DNA of 64,000 nucleotides from Thermoplasmatota archaeon (GTDB lineage: Archaea > Thermoplasmatota > Thermoplasmata > Thermoplasmatales > Thermoplasmataceae). Both the position numbers and the translations under genes were made by a program. The DNA is taken from NCBI GenBank assembly GCA_023379355.1, contig JAMCUD010000016.1, forward strand, positions 3,218 to 67,217, in the 5' to 3' direction. The notes beneath the pieces are model-generated. The model worked only from the letters and a program-made list of their open reading frames with translations. It ran no database searches and was not told the origin of the DNA. Numbering within the stretch: the stretch's first letter is position 1; the number at the start of each line of letters is the position of its first letter. Below, piece by piece: positions 52,710 to 61,193 of this stretch.

Positions 52710-54131
52710 TCACTGATTTTTGAGATACTCGTAAAGCAATCTCACTCCAAATCCGGTTGCCCCCTCCGGCAAATAATCAGCCTTAACGGTCTTCTCCTGG
52801 GTCCAGGCGGTTCCTGCTATATCAAGATGTACCCAGGGTGTTTCGCCCACAAAATTGCTGAGAAAAGCTGCGGCAGTCTCTGCCCCTCCAGGTCTTCCAC
52901 CGGTGTTCTTGATATCTGCAACCTTGCTTCTTATCTGTTCTTTGAAGTCCTCATCCAGTGGGAGTCTCCAAAGTTTTTCCCAGGTATTTCTGGAAGCATC
53001 GACCATCTCTTTCTGGAAAGAGTCGTCATTCCCCATCATTCCCGCATAGTTGTTGCCGAGGGCTATTACACAAGCTCCTGTAAGAGTAGCAAGGTCTATT
53101 ATTCTTGATGGGCTATATTTTTCCAGTCCATAGGAAAGAGCATCGGCAAGCACCAGTCTTCCTTCAGCATCCGTTGATATGATTTCAGAGGTCCTCCCAT
53201 TGTAGTGTTTCAGGATGTCACCAGGTTTGTAGGCGTTTCCTCCTGGGAGATTCTCAGTAAGGGCCATTATGCCAACTACATGTTTCCTGAGGCCAAGTTC
53301 GGAAACCAGTTTCATTGTTCCCAATACTGCCGCTGCCCCGCATTTGTCGAACTTCATTTCACCCATACCCTCAGGGGGCTTCAATGATATTCCTCCACTG
53401 TCAAATGTAATCCCCTTTCCTACGATCAGTATCGGGGGGTCACTGGACCCGGAATATTCCATGACAACCATCTTTGCAGGTTCCCTTGCTGCTCGTGATA
53501 CTCCTTCAAGCCCACCCATACCCATCTTCAGAAAATCCTCTCTGCCAAATACCTCTATCTTCATATTTTTCAATTCATGCGATCTGTTCTCAAAGAGAGT
53601 TGGGGTTCCAATGGATGGGGGATAGTTTGCAAGCTCCCTTGTAAAATTGGTCGCCTCGCCCACAATATTTCCAGTCTGGACTGAGGTTCTGTCATCGGAC
53701 ATTATGTATACTGTTTCCACATTGAAATCCTTCTTCCTGTTTCGGAAGGCGTCAAATTCGTAGAGAGATACGGTTGATATGTATGCGGTTTCATAAGTGG
53801 AATCCTTAAACTCAGGTACTGCAACGGCAATACTCTTTGGACCCATTCTGGCTGCTTCCTTTATGGCTCTTGAATAGCTTCTCCTTAGGATTTCGGGTTC
53901 AAACTTTTCCTTAGCCCCCAGGCCTGCGAATACGACAAGTCTTGAATCTGTAACCATGGATGCTGTGGTTGCTGACTTACCAGTGAAACCCATTCTGCCA
54001 AGGGATTCTCTGTCAGCTGTGAAATGAGTCTTTCCAGGGTTCACGGCTTCCGTGAGCCCTTCAAAAAAAGGGTAAACTAAACTATCAACCTTCAGCTTTT
54101 CCATGGTCAGCTCAGTACTTTCCATCTTCAT
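52710..54131 (-). CDS. pepA: Leucyl aminopeptidase (M17 family)
   Basis: 473 residues. The C-terminal catalytic domain has VGKGITFDSGGISLKP (metal-binding Lys and Asp), LPGGNAYKPGDI, and the signature STDAEGRLVLADAL (family NTDAEGRL). The N-terminal macro-like domain is also present. It releases N-terminal residues from peptides with two metal ions; a hexameric cytoplasmic enzyme in the family. Starts are possible at Met1, Met3 or Met10; the longest is used. Confidence 0.93.
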   Translation of the reverse strand: MKMESTELTMEKLKVDSLVYPFFEGLTEAVNPGKTHFTADRESLGRMGFTGKSATTASMVTDSRLVVFAGLGAKEKFEPEILRRSYSRAIKEAARMGPKSIAVAVPEFKDSTYETAYISTVSLYEFDAFRNRKKDFNVETVYIMSDDRTSVQTGNIVGEATNFTRELANYPPSIGTPTLFENRSHELKNMKIEVFGREDFLKMGMGGLEGVSRAAREPAKMVVMEYSGSSDPPILIVGKGITFDSGGISLKPPEGMGEMKFDKCGAAAVLGTMKLVSELGLRKHVVGIMALTENLPGGNAYKPGDILKHYNGRTSEIISTDAEGRLVLADALSYGLEKYSPSRIIDLATLTGACVIALGNNYAGMMGNDDSFQKEMVDASRNTWEKLWRLPLDEDFKEQIRSKVADIKNTGGRPGGAETAAAFLSNFVGETPWVHLDIAGTAWTQEKTVKADYLPEGATGFGVRLLYEYLKNQ

Positions 54132-54214
54132 AAGGGAGAATCATATCAGGGTATAAACATTAAAGGTAAAATTCCCTCAGATTGGCTTAAATGCAGGGAA
54201 TACAAAGGGGGTGA

Positions 54215-55123
54215 ATGTGGATGGAATGCAGCATATGCGGAAGAAAGGCAGTTTACCATTACAGATACAATGGGAGCAGTGCTTGCAGAGATCATTTCAT
54301 TGAAAATTTTGAAAGGCGCGTGAAACAGGAGATCAGGAGCCAGGTTAAATTCAGTAAGCCCGTTACCCATATATCGGTAGCAATCTCGGGAGGAAAGGAC
54401 AGTTCTGTAACACTTTCGGTTCTGGTAAAGCTTCTGAAGGAACGCAGGGACGTCAAGATATCCGCCTTTACGGTGGATGAAGGAATTGAAGGTTACCGGG
54501 GCAGTGGATTGCAATCATCCATAGATCTGTGTAAGACACTTGGCATCGACCACTCGACCCGATCATACAGTGAAGAGTTTGGAACCACAATGGATAAGGT
54601 TGTACTTCAGAATCCTGATGTGATTCCATGTTCCAGATGTGGCCCAATGAGGCGCAATCTGATCAACAGCCTAAGTTCCATTCAGGAAGCTGATTATGTG
54701 GCTCTGGGCCTTAACCTTGATGATTATACCCAGTCAGTGATGATGAATGTTGCCAGGGGGGACCTGGAAAGAATGAAAAGAATGGCACCCCATCTTCAAG
54801 CAAAGGAAGGTCTGATAAGGAGGATACTGCCCCTGATACGCATACCGGAGAAAGAGGTTGTCGCATACGCCGTCCTTAACGGCATCCCATTCGATTCCTC
54901 ATGGTGCCCTTATTACTCAAGAGCGCAGAGGAACACCTTCAGAGAAATCATAGGATCAATGGAGGAAAAATCTCCAGGAACAAAATTTGGGATATTGAGA
55001 TTCAGTGAGGAGCTGAGAAAACAGATCCCAAATGATAATGACGAATATATTCTGAACAGGTGTCGGGAATGCGGTTCACCGACATCCGGTACAATATGTT
55101 CCGTATGTATGAATTCAGAATAA
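54215..55123 (+). CDS. tRNA 2-thiolation enzyme, TtuA/NcsA (TIGR00269) family
   Basis: 302 residues. An N-terminal zinc finger (CSICGRKA...CRDH), the PP-loop SGGKDSS (59-65), a catalytic Cys segment PCSRCGPMRRNL (about 138-149) and a C-terminal zinc finger (CRECGSPTSGTICSVC). This is the complete architecture of the family that thiolates tRNA uridines (position 34 or 54) through adenylation, often with a 4Fe-4S cluster. An ATG at 54221 has better Shine-Dalgarno spacing and may be the true start. tRNA-Ile lies just downstream. Confidence 0.9.
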   Translation: MWMECSICGRKAVYHYRYNGSSACRDHFIENFERRVKQEIRSQVKFSKPVTHISVAISGGKDSSVTLSVLVKLLKERRDVKISAFTVDEGIEGYRGSGLQSSIDLCKTLGIDHSTRSYSEEFGTTMDKVVLQNPDVIPCSRCGPMRRNLINSLSSIQEADYVALGLNLDDYTQSVMMNVARGDLERMKRMAPHLQAKEGLIRRILPLIRIPEKEVVAYAVLNGIPFDSSWCPYYSRAQRNTFREIIGSMEEKSPGTKFGILRFSEELRKQIPNDNDEYILNRCRECGSPTSGTICSVCMNSE

Positions 55124-55242
55124 TTGGAAGAACTGACGATCTAATGATTCGGCAGGAGAATTAATGACAAGTTCACCCGACACCGATTTCTGCGAAATGT
55201 TTAATACAGCAACATCGATTTTGGAAAGCTTGTTCTGACCAG

Positions 55243-55317
55243 GGGGTTGTAGCTTAGCATGGTTTGAGCACCCGGCTGATAACCGGGAGGTCACCGGTTC
55301 AAATCCGGTCAGCCCCA
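55243..55317 (+). tRNA. tRNA-Ile (anticodon GAU)
   Basis: 75 nt. Acceptor GGGGTTG pairs with CAGCCCC (one G-U), discriminator A. Anticodon arm CCCGG-CTGATAA-CCGGG gives GAT (Ile). T-arm ACCGG-TTCAAAT-CCGGT is complete. CCA is not encoded and there is no intron. A TATA-like GTTTAATAC lies about 40 bp upstream. Confidence 0.95.
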
Positions 55318-56020
55318 TTTCTTGTCAGGGTATGTAGACAAGACGTTTGTGTTTTGACCCTGTATAAAGCAATGTCTGTCTATTAGGATATTAATTATTG
55401 CCCCCATCTTTTTATTTATAAATCTACGTTAGACTTTAAATCAGTTTTGTTTATATCTTCAGTCAAAACACCTTCTTGATCTGATTCATTGCATAGCTGA
55501 GGTCTTGTATCGATATTCCCACATTCCTGACGGTCTTAAGCTTCAATGTCAAGAAGGAGACATAGAATCCCCTGAATAACACTGTTAGTACTGAATGGGA
55601 TATCGCTATTCCTTGTCGGTTATCAATCAGTGTAAATATCTTTTTTAAAATTTAACTGATTTATTCAGGTTGAATCCTAACAATCAGGTTTTATGTCAAT
55701 AGAAACTTTTAGGTCCATGAAAAAGATGTAAAGTATAACATTCACATAATGAATAAATTCCCGCAATGAAAAGCAGCTTCATGATCAGACTCCTTGAAAA
55801 TAGGGATAGTATAAAGAAAGGAGGTTGAAAATCATCATTGAGAAAAAAGGAGGGTGAATGGGATTGTTTCACTGTAAGAGGGAACACTGGTATGGAATCA
55901 TCAGTCTCATATATACTGACAGTACCCTCATTAGGCGATAATGATTTATGCAAAGCAGAACAATCGTTCCTCTGGAAACCTTATTGAGAGGAAACATTTA
56001 CCTATTTGCTGTGATTTAAC
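55318..56020. other. Gene-poor AT-rich region downstream of tRNA-Ile, 703 bp
   Basis: It holds the tRNA 3' flank, the possible transposase remnant (55463-55651) and the leader of the glycosylase gene. A minus-strand frame at 55696-55953 codes a Phe/Ser-rich sequence that I judge to be spurious. No RNA gene or repeat array was seen. Confidence 0.45.
55463..55651 (-). pseudogene. Possible transposase C-terminal remnant
   Basis: 63 codons open on the minus strand without a start codon, ending in TGA: the text includes ISHSVLTVLFRGFYVSFLTLKL, then a segment ending QDLSYAMNQIKKVF. This alternation of hydrophobic helix and amphipathic end resembles the C terminus of IS4/IS1634-type transposases. 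It is isolated, has no visible inverted repeats and lies next to a tRNA gene. The call is tentative. Confidence 0.3.
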
Positions 56021-56614
56021 ATGGTCGGGGTGCAGGATACAAAATCAAGGTGCAAATGGGTTGACCTCAAGGACCCTCTTTACCTTGATTATCATGACAG
56101 AGAATGGGGGAAACCCCTGCATGATGACAGGAAGCTGTTTGAGTTCCTGATTCTCGAAGGTGCCCAGGCTGGTCTGAGCTGGAAAACCATCCTGCACAGG
56201 AGGGAAAGTTACAGGGCAGCCTTCAGCGGATTTGAAGCTGAGGTGATTGCAGAATACGGTACGGATGACATCTCAAGGCTAATGCTGGATACAGGCATCA
56301 TAAGGAATAGGCTGAAGATAAATGCAGCAGTCAATAACGCTTATAGATTCATCAAGGTCCAGGATGAATTCGGATCTTTTGATACTTACATATGGGGTTT
56401 TGTAGATGGAAAACCTCTCAAAAATAAGTGGACATCAATAGAAGAGATACCAGCCAGCACATCTCTATCCGACCAAATGAGTAAGGATTTGAAGAAAAGG
56501 GGGTTCAGCTTTGTCGGTTCAACAATATGCTCCTCATTCATGCAGGCAGTCGGAATCGTAAATGATCACACAGTGGACTGTTTCCGTTATACAGAAGTCC
56601 AGGAAGAGGTCTGA
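56021..56614 (+). CDS. tag: DNA-3-methyladenine glycosylase I
   Basis: 197 residues of the bacterial Tag family. Zinc ligands fit: Cys in SRCKWV near 11, His in YHDREWG near 25, and His and Cys in NDHTVDCF near 182-186. Core motifs LFEFLILEGAQAGLSWKTIL and GFSFVGSTICSSFMQAVG are intact. It excises 3-methyladenine from alkylated DNA. Tag is mainly bacterial, so lateral acquisition is likely. It follows a gene-poor region and is convergent with the HTH_10 regulator. Confidence 0.93.
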   Translation: MVGVQDTKSRCKWVDLKDPLYLDYHDREWGKPLHDDRKLFEFLILEGAQAGLSWKTILHRRESYRAAFSGFEAEVIAEYGTDDISRLMLDTGIIRNRLKINAAVNNAYRFIKVQDEFGSFDTYIWGFVDGKPLKNKWTSIEEIPASTSLSDQMSKDLKKRGFSFVGSTICSSFMQAVGIVNDHTVDCFRYTEVQEEV

Positions 56615-56669
56615 ATTAGGTACCCCATAAATATTAGCCCATCAATGAAAATTAATCCTGGCTTATTTG

Positions 56670-57398
56670 TCAGTTGTTGTTTTTCTCTCTAACTTTGAGG
56701 TCCTTCTGGGTTTCCCTCAAATGGAGATTCAGGGAAAGATAGGGCTCCAATCCTTTCATTATCTTACTGATGCCCTTTTCCAGATGCTCCTGTAGGGAGG
56801 AATATGATAAGCTGGAATTACTCGCCATCTCATCTATTTTTGTTTTTCTAGGAATGTCAAAATATCCCTGATAGAAGGCACTTACAAGGTATCGCATCTG
56901 CTTATCAGTGAGTGTTGAAAAGAGCTGAGAAAGTGAAACTGTATAGATGTCACGAATCAGATCAGGAGCAATTGACAGCTTTTTGGTAATGGTGAACTTC
57001 CCAAGACCTTTGAAGTCAGCATAAAGTTCATCCATGTTCTTAGGAACAGGCGAAAGAAGGGAAAGCCTCTCATGACCCCTGGAATAGTATACTGGTGCTT
57101 TCCACATCAGATTTCTCGACTCCACCATTCTTATTGTTGAATTTGAGGTGCTGCACCTGCAAGAAATCATAAGGGAAAGCCTGTTTTTTCCCGGGGAACT
57201 GTAAATAACCTCTGTTCCCAGTGCGCTTTCAACCTCAGGCATAAATTTCATGAGTTTTTCCAGATACCTGAAATCGCCGTAGAATTCAAGATAGTCTACA
57301 GCAGAATTGCACCATCTGTAAAACTCTACCTCCGGAAATTTACGGCTCAGATTGCAGAACGGGAGATCATTCTCAAGGTCAAGTTCTATCTCTTCCAT
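56670..57398 (-). CDS. HTH_10 (bacterioopsin activator-type) transcriptional regulator
   Basis: 242 residues from the ATG at 57398. The C-terminal HTH_10 domain (about 165-220) reads LTDKQMRYLVSAFYQGYF, then IPRKTKIDEMASNSSLS and the recognition helix region SLQEHLEKGISKIM. The N-terminal 160 residues resemble the sensor-like half of archaeal Bat-type regulators, without clear ligand residues. The ATG is 26 bp from a TATA box, and a perfect inverted repeat lies between, so it probably represses itself. A longer start at 57440 would include the TATA box and is rejected. Confidence 0.85.
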   Translation of the reverse strand: MEEIELDLENDLPFCNLSRKFPEVEFYRWCNSAVDYLEFYGDFRYLEKLMKFMPEVESALGTEVIYSSPGKNRLSLMISCRCSTSNSTIRMVESRNLMWKAPVYYSRGHERLSLLSPVPKNMDELYADFKGLGKFTITKKLSIAPDLIRDIYTVSLSQLFSTLTDKQMRYLVSAFYQGYFDIPRKTKIDEMASNSSLSYSSLQEHLEKGISKIMKGLEPYLSLNLHLRETQKDLKVREKNNN

Positions 57399-57415
57399 AC
57401 CGGTGTATACCGGTA
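57398..57415. promoter_or_regulatory. Inverted-repeat operator between TATA box and start of the HTH_10 gene
   Basis: TACCGGT-GTAT-ACCGGTA: two 7-bp arms, perfect, 4-bp spacer. It starts at the first base of the ATG and reaches to within 6 bp of the TATA element. A protein bound here would block transcription start, which fits autorepression. Confidence 0.55.
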
Positions 57416-57420
57416 CAAGG

Positions 57421-57427
57421 TATATAT
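57421..57427 (-). promoter_or_regulatory. TATA box of the HTH_10 gene
   Basis: TATATAT is centred 26 bp before the ATG at 57398. It is 35 bp before the ATG of the divergent small gene (57459), so it could serve both. Confidence 0.5.
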
Positions 57428-57458
57428 GTTGCCATCCCATCTTATTCTGGTGACATAA

Positions 57459-57719
57459 ATGGTTTCATTAATTGTAGAACACAGATGGAAAGAAAAGAAT
57501 GAACAGGACGCTTTCAAAGTCGTCGGCAGCATTATCGATATGCAGAAGAACGGAAAACTCCCCCAGGGTTTCTCTCTGAAGTCCGTAAATGTAGTTGAAA
57601 AGGAAAAAATGGCAGTATGTTCGTGGGATGCACCCAGCCTCGAGGACTTCAAAGGCCTGATGGAAAAAGTCAACCCGCCAACGAAGCACGAGATATTCGT
57701 CGCGAATCGCCTTCTTTAA
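57459..57719 (+). CDS. Small conserved-looking protein, ferredoxin-like fold suspected
   Basis: 86 residues, no TM segment and no signal. The pattern of beta-alpha-beta (MVSLIVEHRWKEKNEQ, then helix with KVVGSIIDMQKNGKLPQGF, then KMAVCSWDAPSLEDFKGLMEKV) suggests a dimeric alpha/beta barrel-type domain. I recognise no named family. It is divergent from the HTH_10 regulator by about 60 bp, so it is a plausible target of that regulator. A long T-rich tract follows it. Confidence 0.6.
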   Translation: MVSLIVEHRWKEKNEQDAFKVVGSIIDMQKNGKLPQGFSLKSVNVVEKEKMAVCSWDAPSLEDFKGLMEKVNPPTKHEIFVANRLL

Positions 57720-57751
57720 GGTTTCTGAATTTTAGACACCATCCATTTACT

Positions 57752-57791
57752 ATTTTTTCTTCAGTTTTCGTTTATTTTGTTTATTTTCTTA
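57752..57791 (+). terminator. T-rich terminator of the small divergent gene
   Basis: A 40-bp stretch with repeated runs of T (T6, T4, T4, T4) downstream of the plus-strand stop and before the convergent ubiA stop, as expected for archaeal intrinsic termination. Confidence 0.45.
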
Positions 57792-57831
57792 TCATGCAAA
57801 GTAGTAGGAACATTTTCAGAAAAGGGCAATG

Positions 57832-58773
57832 TTAGGGGAACCACATAAGAAAGAGAGATACCAGTGTTATGGCAAAAACAGCATTTCCTATGTCCCGTTC
57901 AATATAATCAAGATCGGTTCTCCGAAGGCGGTAATTCATAAAAGCCACTCCGGCCAATGGCACAATTATGGTGAATGTCCATAGAATGTTTTCTGTTAGT
58001 GTGATAAAAGCAAAGGCAGCAAGGGACACTATGGAAAGTGTCAGGAAGAGACTCTCAGCATTCCTGATTCCAACTCTTACCGCTAGAGTTCTGCAACCTG
58101 CCTCCTTATCTGACTTAATGTCCCTGAGGTTTCCGGACAGGAGAACCAGAGCAAAGAGAATAGCATTCATGAAAATAAATGAAATCACCGGTGCCGTGAA
58201 ACGTATTCCATACGTTATCCCCTCTATGCAGGTAAGGGCAACATATCCGGCGGCCACAGTGATCTCCCCCAGTCCACGATACTTTAATCCTAAAGGCGGT
58301 CCTGTATAGCCAAAAGAGATGACAGTACCAACGGGAATCATCAGAAGAAAAATCAGGCTGTGAAGCACATATGAAAATATCAGGACAACAAATATCATTG
58401 CAACTATTTCCATAATGCCATATAGGATCATTCTTGAAGGGGTGATACCAAGGTCAAAGATGGGGTGCTTCCTGTATTTCATATTTGGGGAGTCCACCCT
58501 GTCCACATTCCTGACATAGTCGAAATAGTCGTCAAGTGCATTGGTTGCCGCTGAGACCAGGATTATGGAAAGTAACATTCCAAGTACTGACAGCACCGAT
58601 ATTCGGTCTCCCTGTCCTGAAGTAATGGCGAACCCGCCCAGCACAAAGGTAATTGAAAGGTATACAGGGGGATTCATCAGACCCCTTGAGGAAGCAGAAG
58701 CCGCTTCCTTGAACTGTTGAACTATGGAAGAAAGCGAGTATCTTCCATTCTCAGATGGATCAGGTACTCCCAT
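57832..58773 (-). CDS. UbiA-family prenyltransferase (MenA-like)
   Basis: 313 residues from the ATG at 58773. About eight or nine TM segments. First aspartate-rich motif NALDDYFDYVRNVDRVDSP (near 80) and second DIKSDKEAGCRTLAVRVG (near 220) are both intact. The spacing resembles MenA or archaeal quinone prenyltransferases. A role in (mena)quinone synthesis is probable; ether-lipid DGGGP synthase is the alternative. It overlaps the Gfo/Idh gene by 14 bp and ends a run with wtpABC. Confidence 0.82.
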   Translation of the reverse strand: MGVPDPSENGRYSLSSIVQQFKEAASASSRGLMNPPVYLSITFVLGGFAITSGQGDRISVLSVLGMLLSIILVSAATNALDDYFDYVRNVDRVDSPNMKYRKHPIFDLGITPSRMILYGIMEIVAMIFVVLIFSYVLHSLIFLLMIPVGTVISFGYTGPPLGLKYRGLGEITVAAGYVALTCIEGITYGIRFTAPVISFIFMNAILFALVLLSGNLRDIKSDKEAGCRTLAVRVGIRNAESLFLTLSIVSLAAFAFITLTENILWTFTIIVPLAGVAFMNYRLRRTDLDYIERDIGNAVFAITLVSLFLMWFP

Positions 58774-59740
58774 CGTAGGAAGTCCTCTTGTCAGTGTCAA
58801 AAGCCTCCGTAACTATCCTGACAACTTCCTCTCCGTCTCTACCGGATGCGATAAGTTCGTTCTTTCCTTCCGTCTTGGATACAAATAACATGACCTCCCT
58901 TTCATACATATTTACCGGAGCATATTCCCTTATGACAACATTCTCGGAATCATACACTTTGCAGTTTACCTGGGTGCCAAAGACCCCTGCAGCTCTCACG
59001 CTGTTTGATGTTCCCTCAACCACAAGGTCATTCAGAGGTCTGGCAATGGCCCTTGATGAAATGGCGCTTGCAATTATTCCATCGTAATCCATCAATACTG
59101 ACTCCGTCTGGTCAAGCACCTTTCCCGGTGGATTTCTGAATGCCGCAACCCTTCCCGGCTTCTTACCCAGAATGAAATTGATTGTATCTATGACATGAAC
59201 ACCAGTGCCCATTACTGAACCCCCTCCTGCTTTTTCCTCATCGCTCCACCATTGCCTGTCAGGGTCTTCTTCTGTTCTTCCTGACAACCCGCCCCAGGAC
59301 CCACGAATGGAGGTAACATTTCCCAGTGCACCGCTCTGGGCCATTTCCCTTATCTCCTGAATCGCCGGATGGAACCTCATGTGAAATCCAAGTGCCAGCA
59401 CCAGGTTGAGCTTCTCTGAAATCTTCACAAGATCGGAAGCATCCTTTAATGTAAGGGTCATCTGTTTTTCAAGTAGCACGTGTCTTCCATTTTCCATTGC
59501 CCGTTTGGCCTGTTCATGGTGCATGAAATTGGGAGAGGCAATATAGACTGCGTCAAAATCTCCATTCTTGAGCATTGCAGAAAGGTCATCGAAGGGAGTG
59601 GCATTGTAATTTTTTCCTTCTTTCTTTGCCTTTTCAAGTTTTCTGCTGTAGATTGCTGTTATTCTGTTCCCGGTTGAGGCTATGGCAGGCATCACCCTGT
59701 TTATTGCGTGGTTTCCCAGCCCGACTATTCCAAATTTCAT
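58760..59740 (-). CDS. Gfo/Idh/MocA-family oxidoreductase
   Basis: 326 residues. Rossmann start MKFGIVGLGNHAINRVM, the family motif reads LLEKQMTLT (Gln replaces the usual Pro of EKP), and the catalytic part has GTGVHVIDTINF. Substrate cannot be read. The second such gene in the window (compare 37363-38325). It lies 39 bp after wtpC and overlaps ubiA, so it is cotranscribed with both. Confidence 0.83.
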   Translation of the reverse strand: MKFGIVGLGNHAINRVMPAIASTGNRITAIYSRKLEKAKKEGKNYNATPFDDLSAMLKNGDFDAVYIASPNFMHHEQAKRAMENGRHVLLEKQMTLTLKDASDLVKISEKLNLVLALGFHMRFHPAIQEIREMAQSGALGNVTSIRGSWGGLSGRTEEDPDRQWWSDEEKAGGGSVMGTGVHVIDTINFILGKKPGRVAAFRNPPGKVLDQTESVLMDYDGIIASAISSRAIARPLNDLVVEGTSNSVRAAGVFGTQVNCKVYDSENVVIREYAPVNMYEREVMLFVSKTEGKNELIASGRDGEEVVRIVTEAFDTDKRTSYDGST

Positions 59741-59779
59741 GCATCATCCATGCTTTACCGGATTAAACCGTTTCCGTTT

Positions 59780-60376
59780 TTACTGTTCCTGAAGAAGAAC
59801 CCCATTGGATATGTTCAGCACCTTACTTTTTCCTGAATCAATTCCATGGGACACTATGAGAATATCTACATTTCTTTCACGTGAATTATCGTACAGTATA
59901 GGGATAACTTCCTGAATACCTGAAACATTGGAGAGGACCTCATCCAACAGTATCACCTGGTTTCCTGAAAGAATTGCAGTGGCTATGGAGACCCTCATTC
60001 TCTGTCCCTGGCTCAAATCCGAGATTTTTCTGTTGCGATCTATTGATAACTGCTTGCAGAGTGCATTTACATAGGTCGATTCTCCATTCCTGTCTGCCAT
60101 GGAAACCATAAGATGTTTTCCCACAGTCATATGACGAAAATATGAATTCTGAGACACATAAACAATGGACCGCTTCCATGGTGGTGACATCGAAACGTCA
60201 ATTCCATTCACCTTTACAGTTCCATTATTCGATGCAGCGAGTCCCGCGATCGTCTTTAGGAGAAATGTTTTGCCAGCCCCATTTTCACCTTTCAGAAATG
60301 CAATCCCTTGATAGGAAAACCTTGCCTGAAGGCGGAAATCCCCGGAGAACGAGTCAACATCAACTTCAAGAGTCAA
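59780..60376 (-). CDS. Tungstate/molybdate ABC transporter ATPase (short WtpC-like)
   Basis: 198 residues. Walker A GENGAGKTFLL (about 31-41), Q-loop YVSQNSYFRHM, signature LSQGQRMRVSIA, Walker B VILLDEVLSN and switch His in VSHGID. It stops after the core ATPase domain; the C-terminal regulatory TOBE part of ModC/WtpC is missing. The D-loop (usual SALD) reads LSNVSG, without the Asp. It overlaps the permease gene by 4 bp. Anion substrate is inferred from the WtpA-like binding protein. Confidence 0.8.
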   Translation of the reverse strand: MTLEVDVDSFSGDFRLQARFSYQGIAFLKGENGAGKTFLLKTIAGLAASNNGTVKVNGIDVSMSPPWKRSIVYVSQNSYFRHMTVGKHLMVSMADRNGESTYVNALCKQLSIDRNRKISDLSQGQRMRVSIATAILSGNQVILLDEVLSNVSGIQEVIPILYDNSRERNVDILIVSHGIDSGKSKVLNISNGVLLQEQ

Positions 60377-61188
60377 TGTTTCACCTCAGTTTTCATAAAG
60401 GCACTGCTGCCAATGATCTTCATCGCAATCAGTAGGGCCACGGATATGACTATCAGAAGTGCTGAGGCAGTTACTGCGGCTCCCGGACCATAATATCCAT
60501 AATACTGGTATATGAGGACTGAGGCAGTCTCTGTTCCGTTGAATGGGCCCCCTATAATGTAGAAAACCAGAATCGCAACAGAACCGAACTCACTTATTGC
60601 CCTGCTCATGGAAGTAAGGACGGAGGAGAATACCGACCTGATGTGTGAAGGTATGATTATTCCATACAGGACCGATAACCTCGCCTTTCCAAGGGTCATT
60701 GCAAATTCCTCAGGAGCCCTGTCGATTGAGGCAAAGAGGGACTGGGCAGACCTTACATATATGGGGGCACTTATAAAGGAAAGAACAAGCAGGAGACCAA
60801 GGAATGAGTCATACAGGCCCAGCCCGTGATCAGATAGAAATCTTCCAAAGGGAGTTATGGGGCTTCCTATTATGAGGAAAGCAATACCCACGATCGGATG
60901 CGGTATGGAGGCTGGAATATCGGAAATCGCCTCACTCAATCGTCCCTCCTTTCTAGCAAGTGCATAGGCCAGAGGAGTAAAGACGACGAAAATGAGAACA
61001 GCAGAAATAGAGGCAGACACCAATGTCAGGGAAATTGATAAAAATACCTGTCTGGAAAATCCCAGAGGGGACCGGTAGACGAAGAATCCGAAATAGATCA
61101 CTGTCAGGATCGGAATCAAAATAAGTATCAGGGACACAAGTGCGATTACGGTAACGGAATCCGTTCTACCTGACAATCTTGGCTTCAT
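60373..61188 (-). CDS. Tungstate/molybdate ABC transporter permease (WtpB/ModB-like)
   Basis: 271 residues with about six TM segments. The EAA loop reads PEEFAMTLGKARLSVLYGIIIP (about 158-178; PEEFAMTLGKA typical of ModB/CysTW permeases). It begins 5 bp after wtpA and overlaps the ATPase gene, so the three are translated together. Confidence 0.85.
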   Translation of the reverse strand: MKPRLSGRTDSVTVIALVSLILILIPILTVIYFGFFVYRSPLGFSRQVFLSISLTLVSASISAVLIFVVFTPLAYALARKEGRLSEAISDIPASIPHPIVGIAFLIIGSPITPFGRFLSDHGLGLYDSFLGLLLVLSFISAPIYVRSAQSLFASIDRAPEEFAMTLGKARLSVLYGIIIPSHIRSVFSSVLTSMSRAISEFGSVAILVFYIIGGPFNGTETASVLIYQYYGYYGPGAAVTASALLIVISVALLIAMKIIGSSAFMKTEVKH

Positions 61189-61193
61189 TTAAA

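Noticed and set aside
55696..55953. 85-codon minus-strand frame
   Set aside because: Phe/Ser-rich, no recognisable domain, no promoter or ribosome site, in a gene-poor region; taken as chance.
57440..57440. Longer start for the HTH_10 regulator
   Set aside because: It would place the TATA box and operator inside the coding region; the ATG at 57398 has the right TATA spacing.
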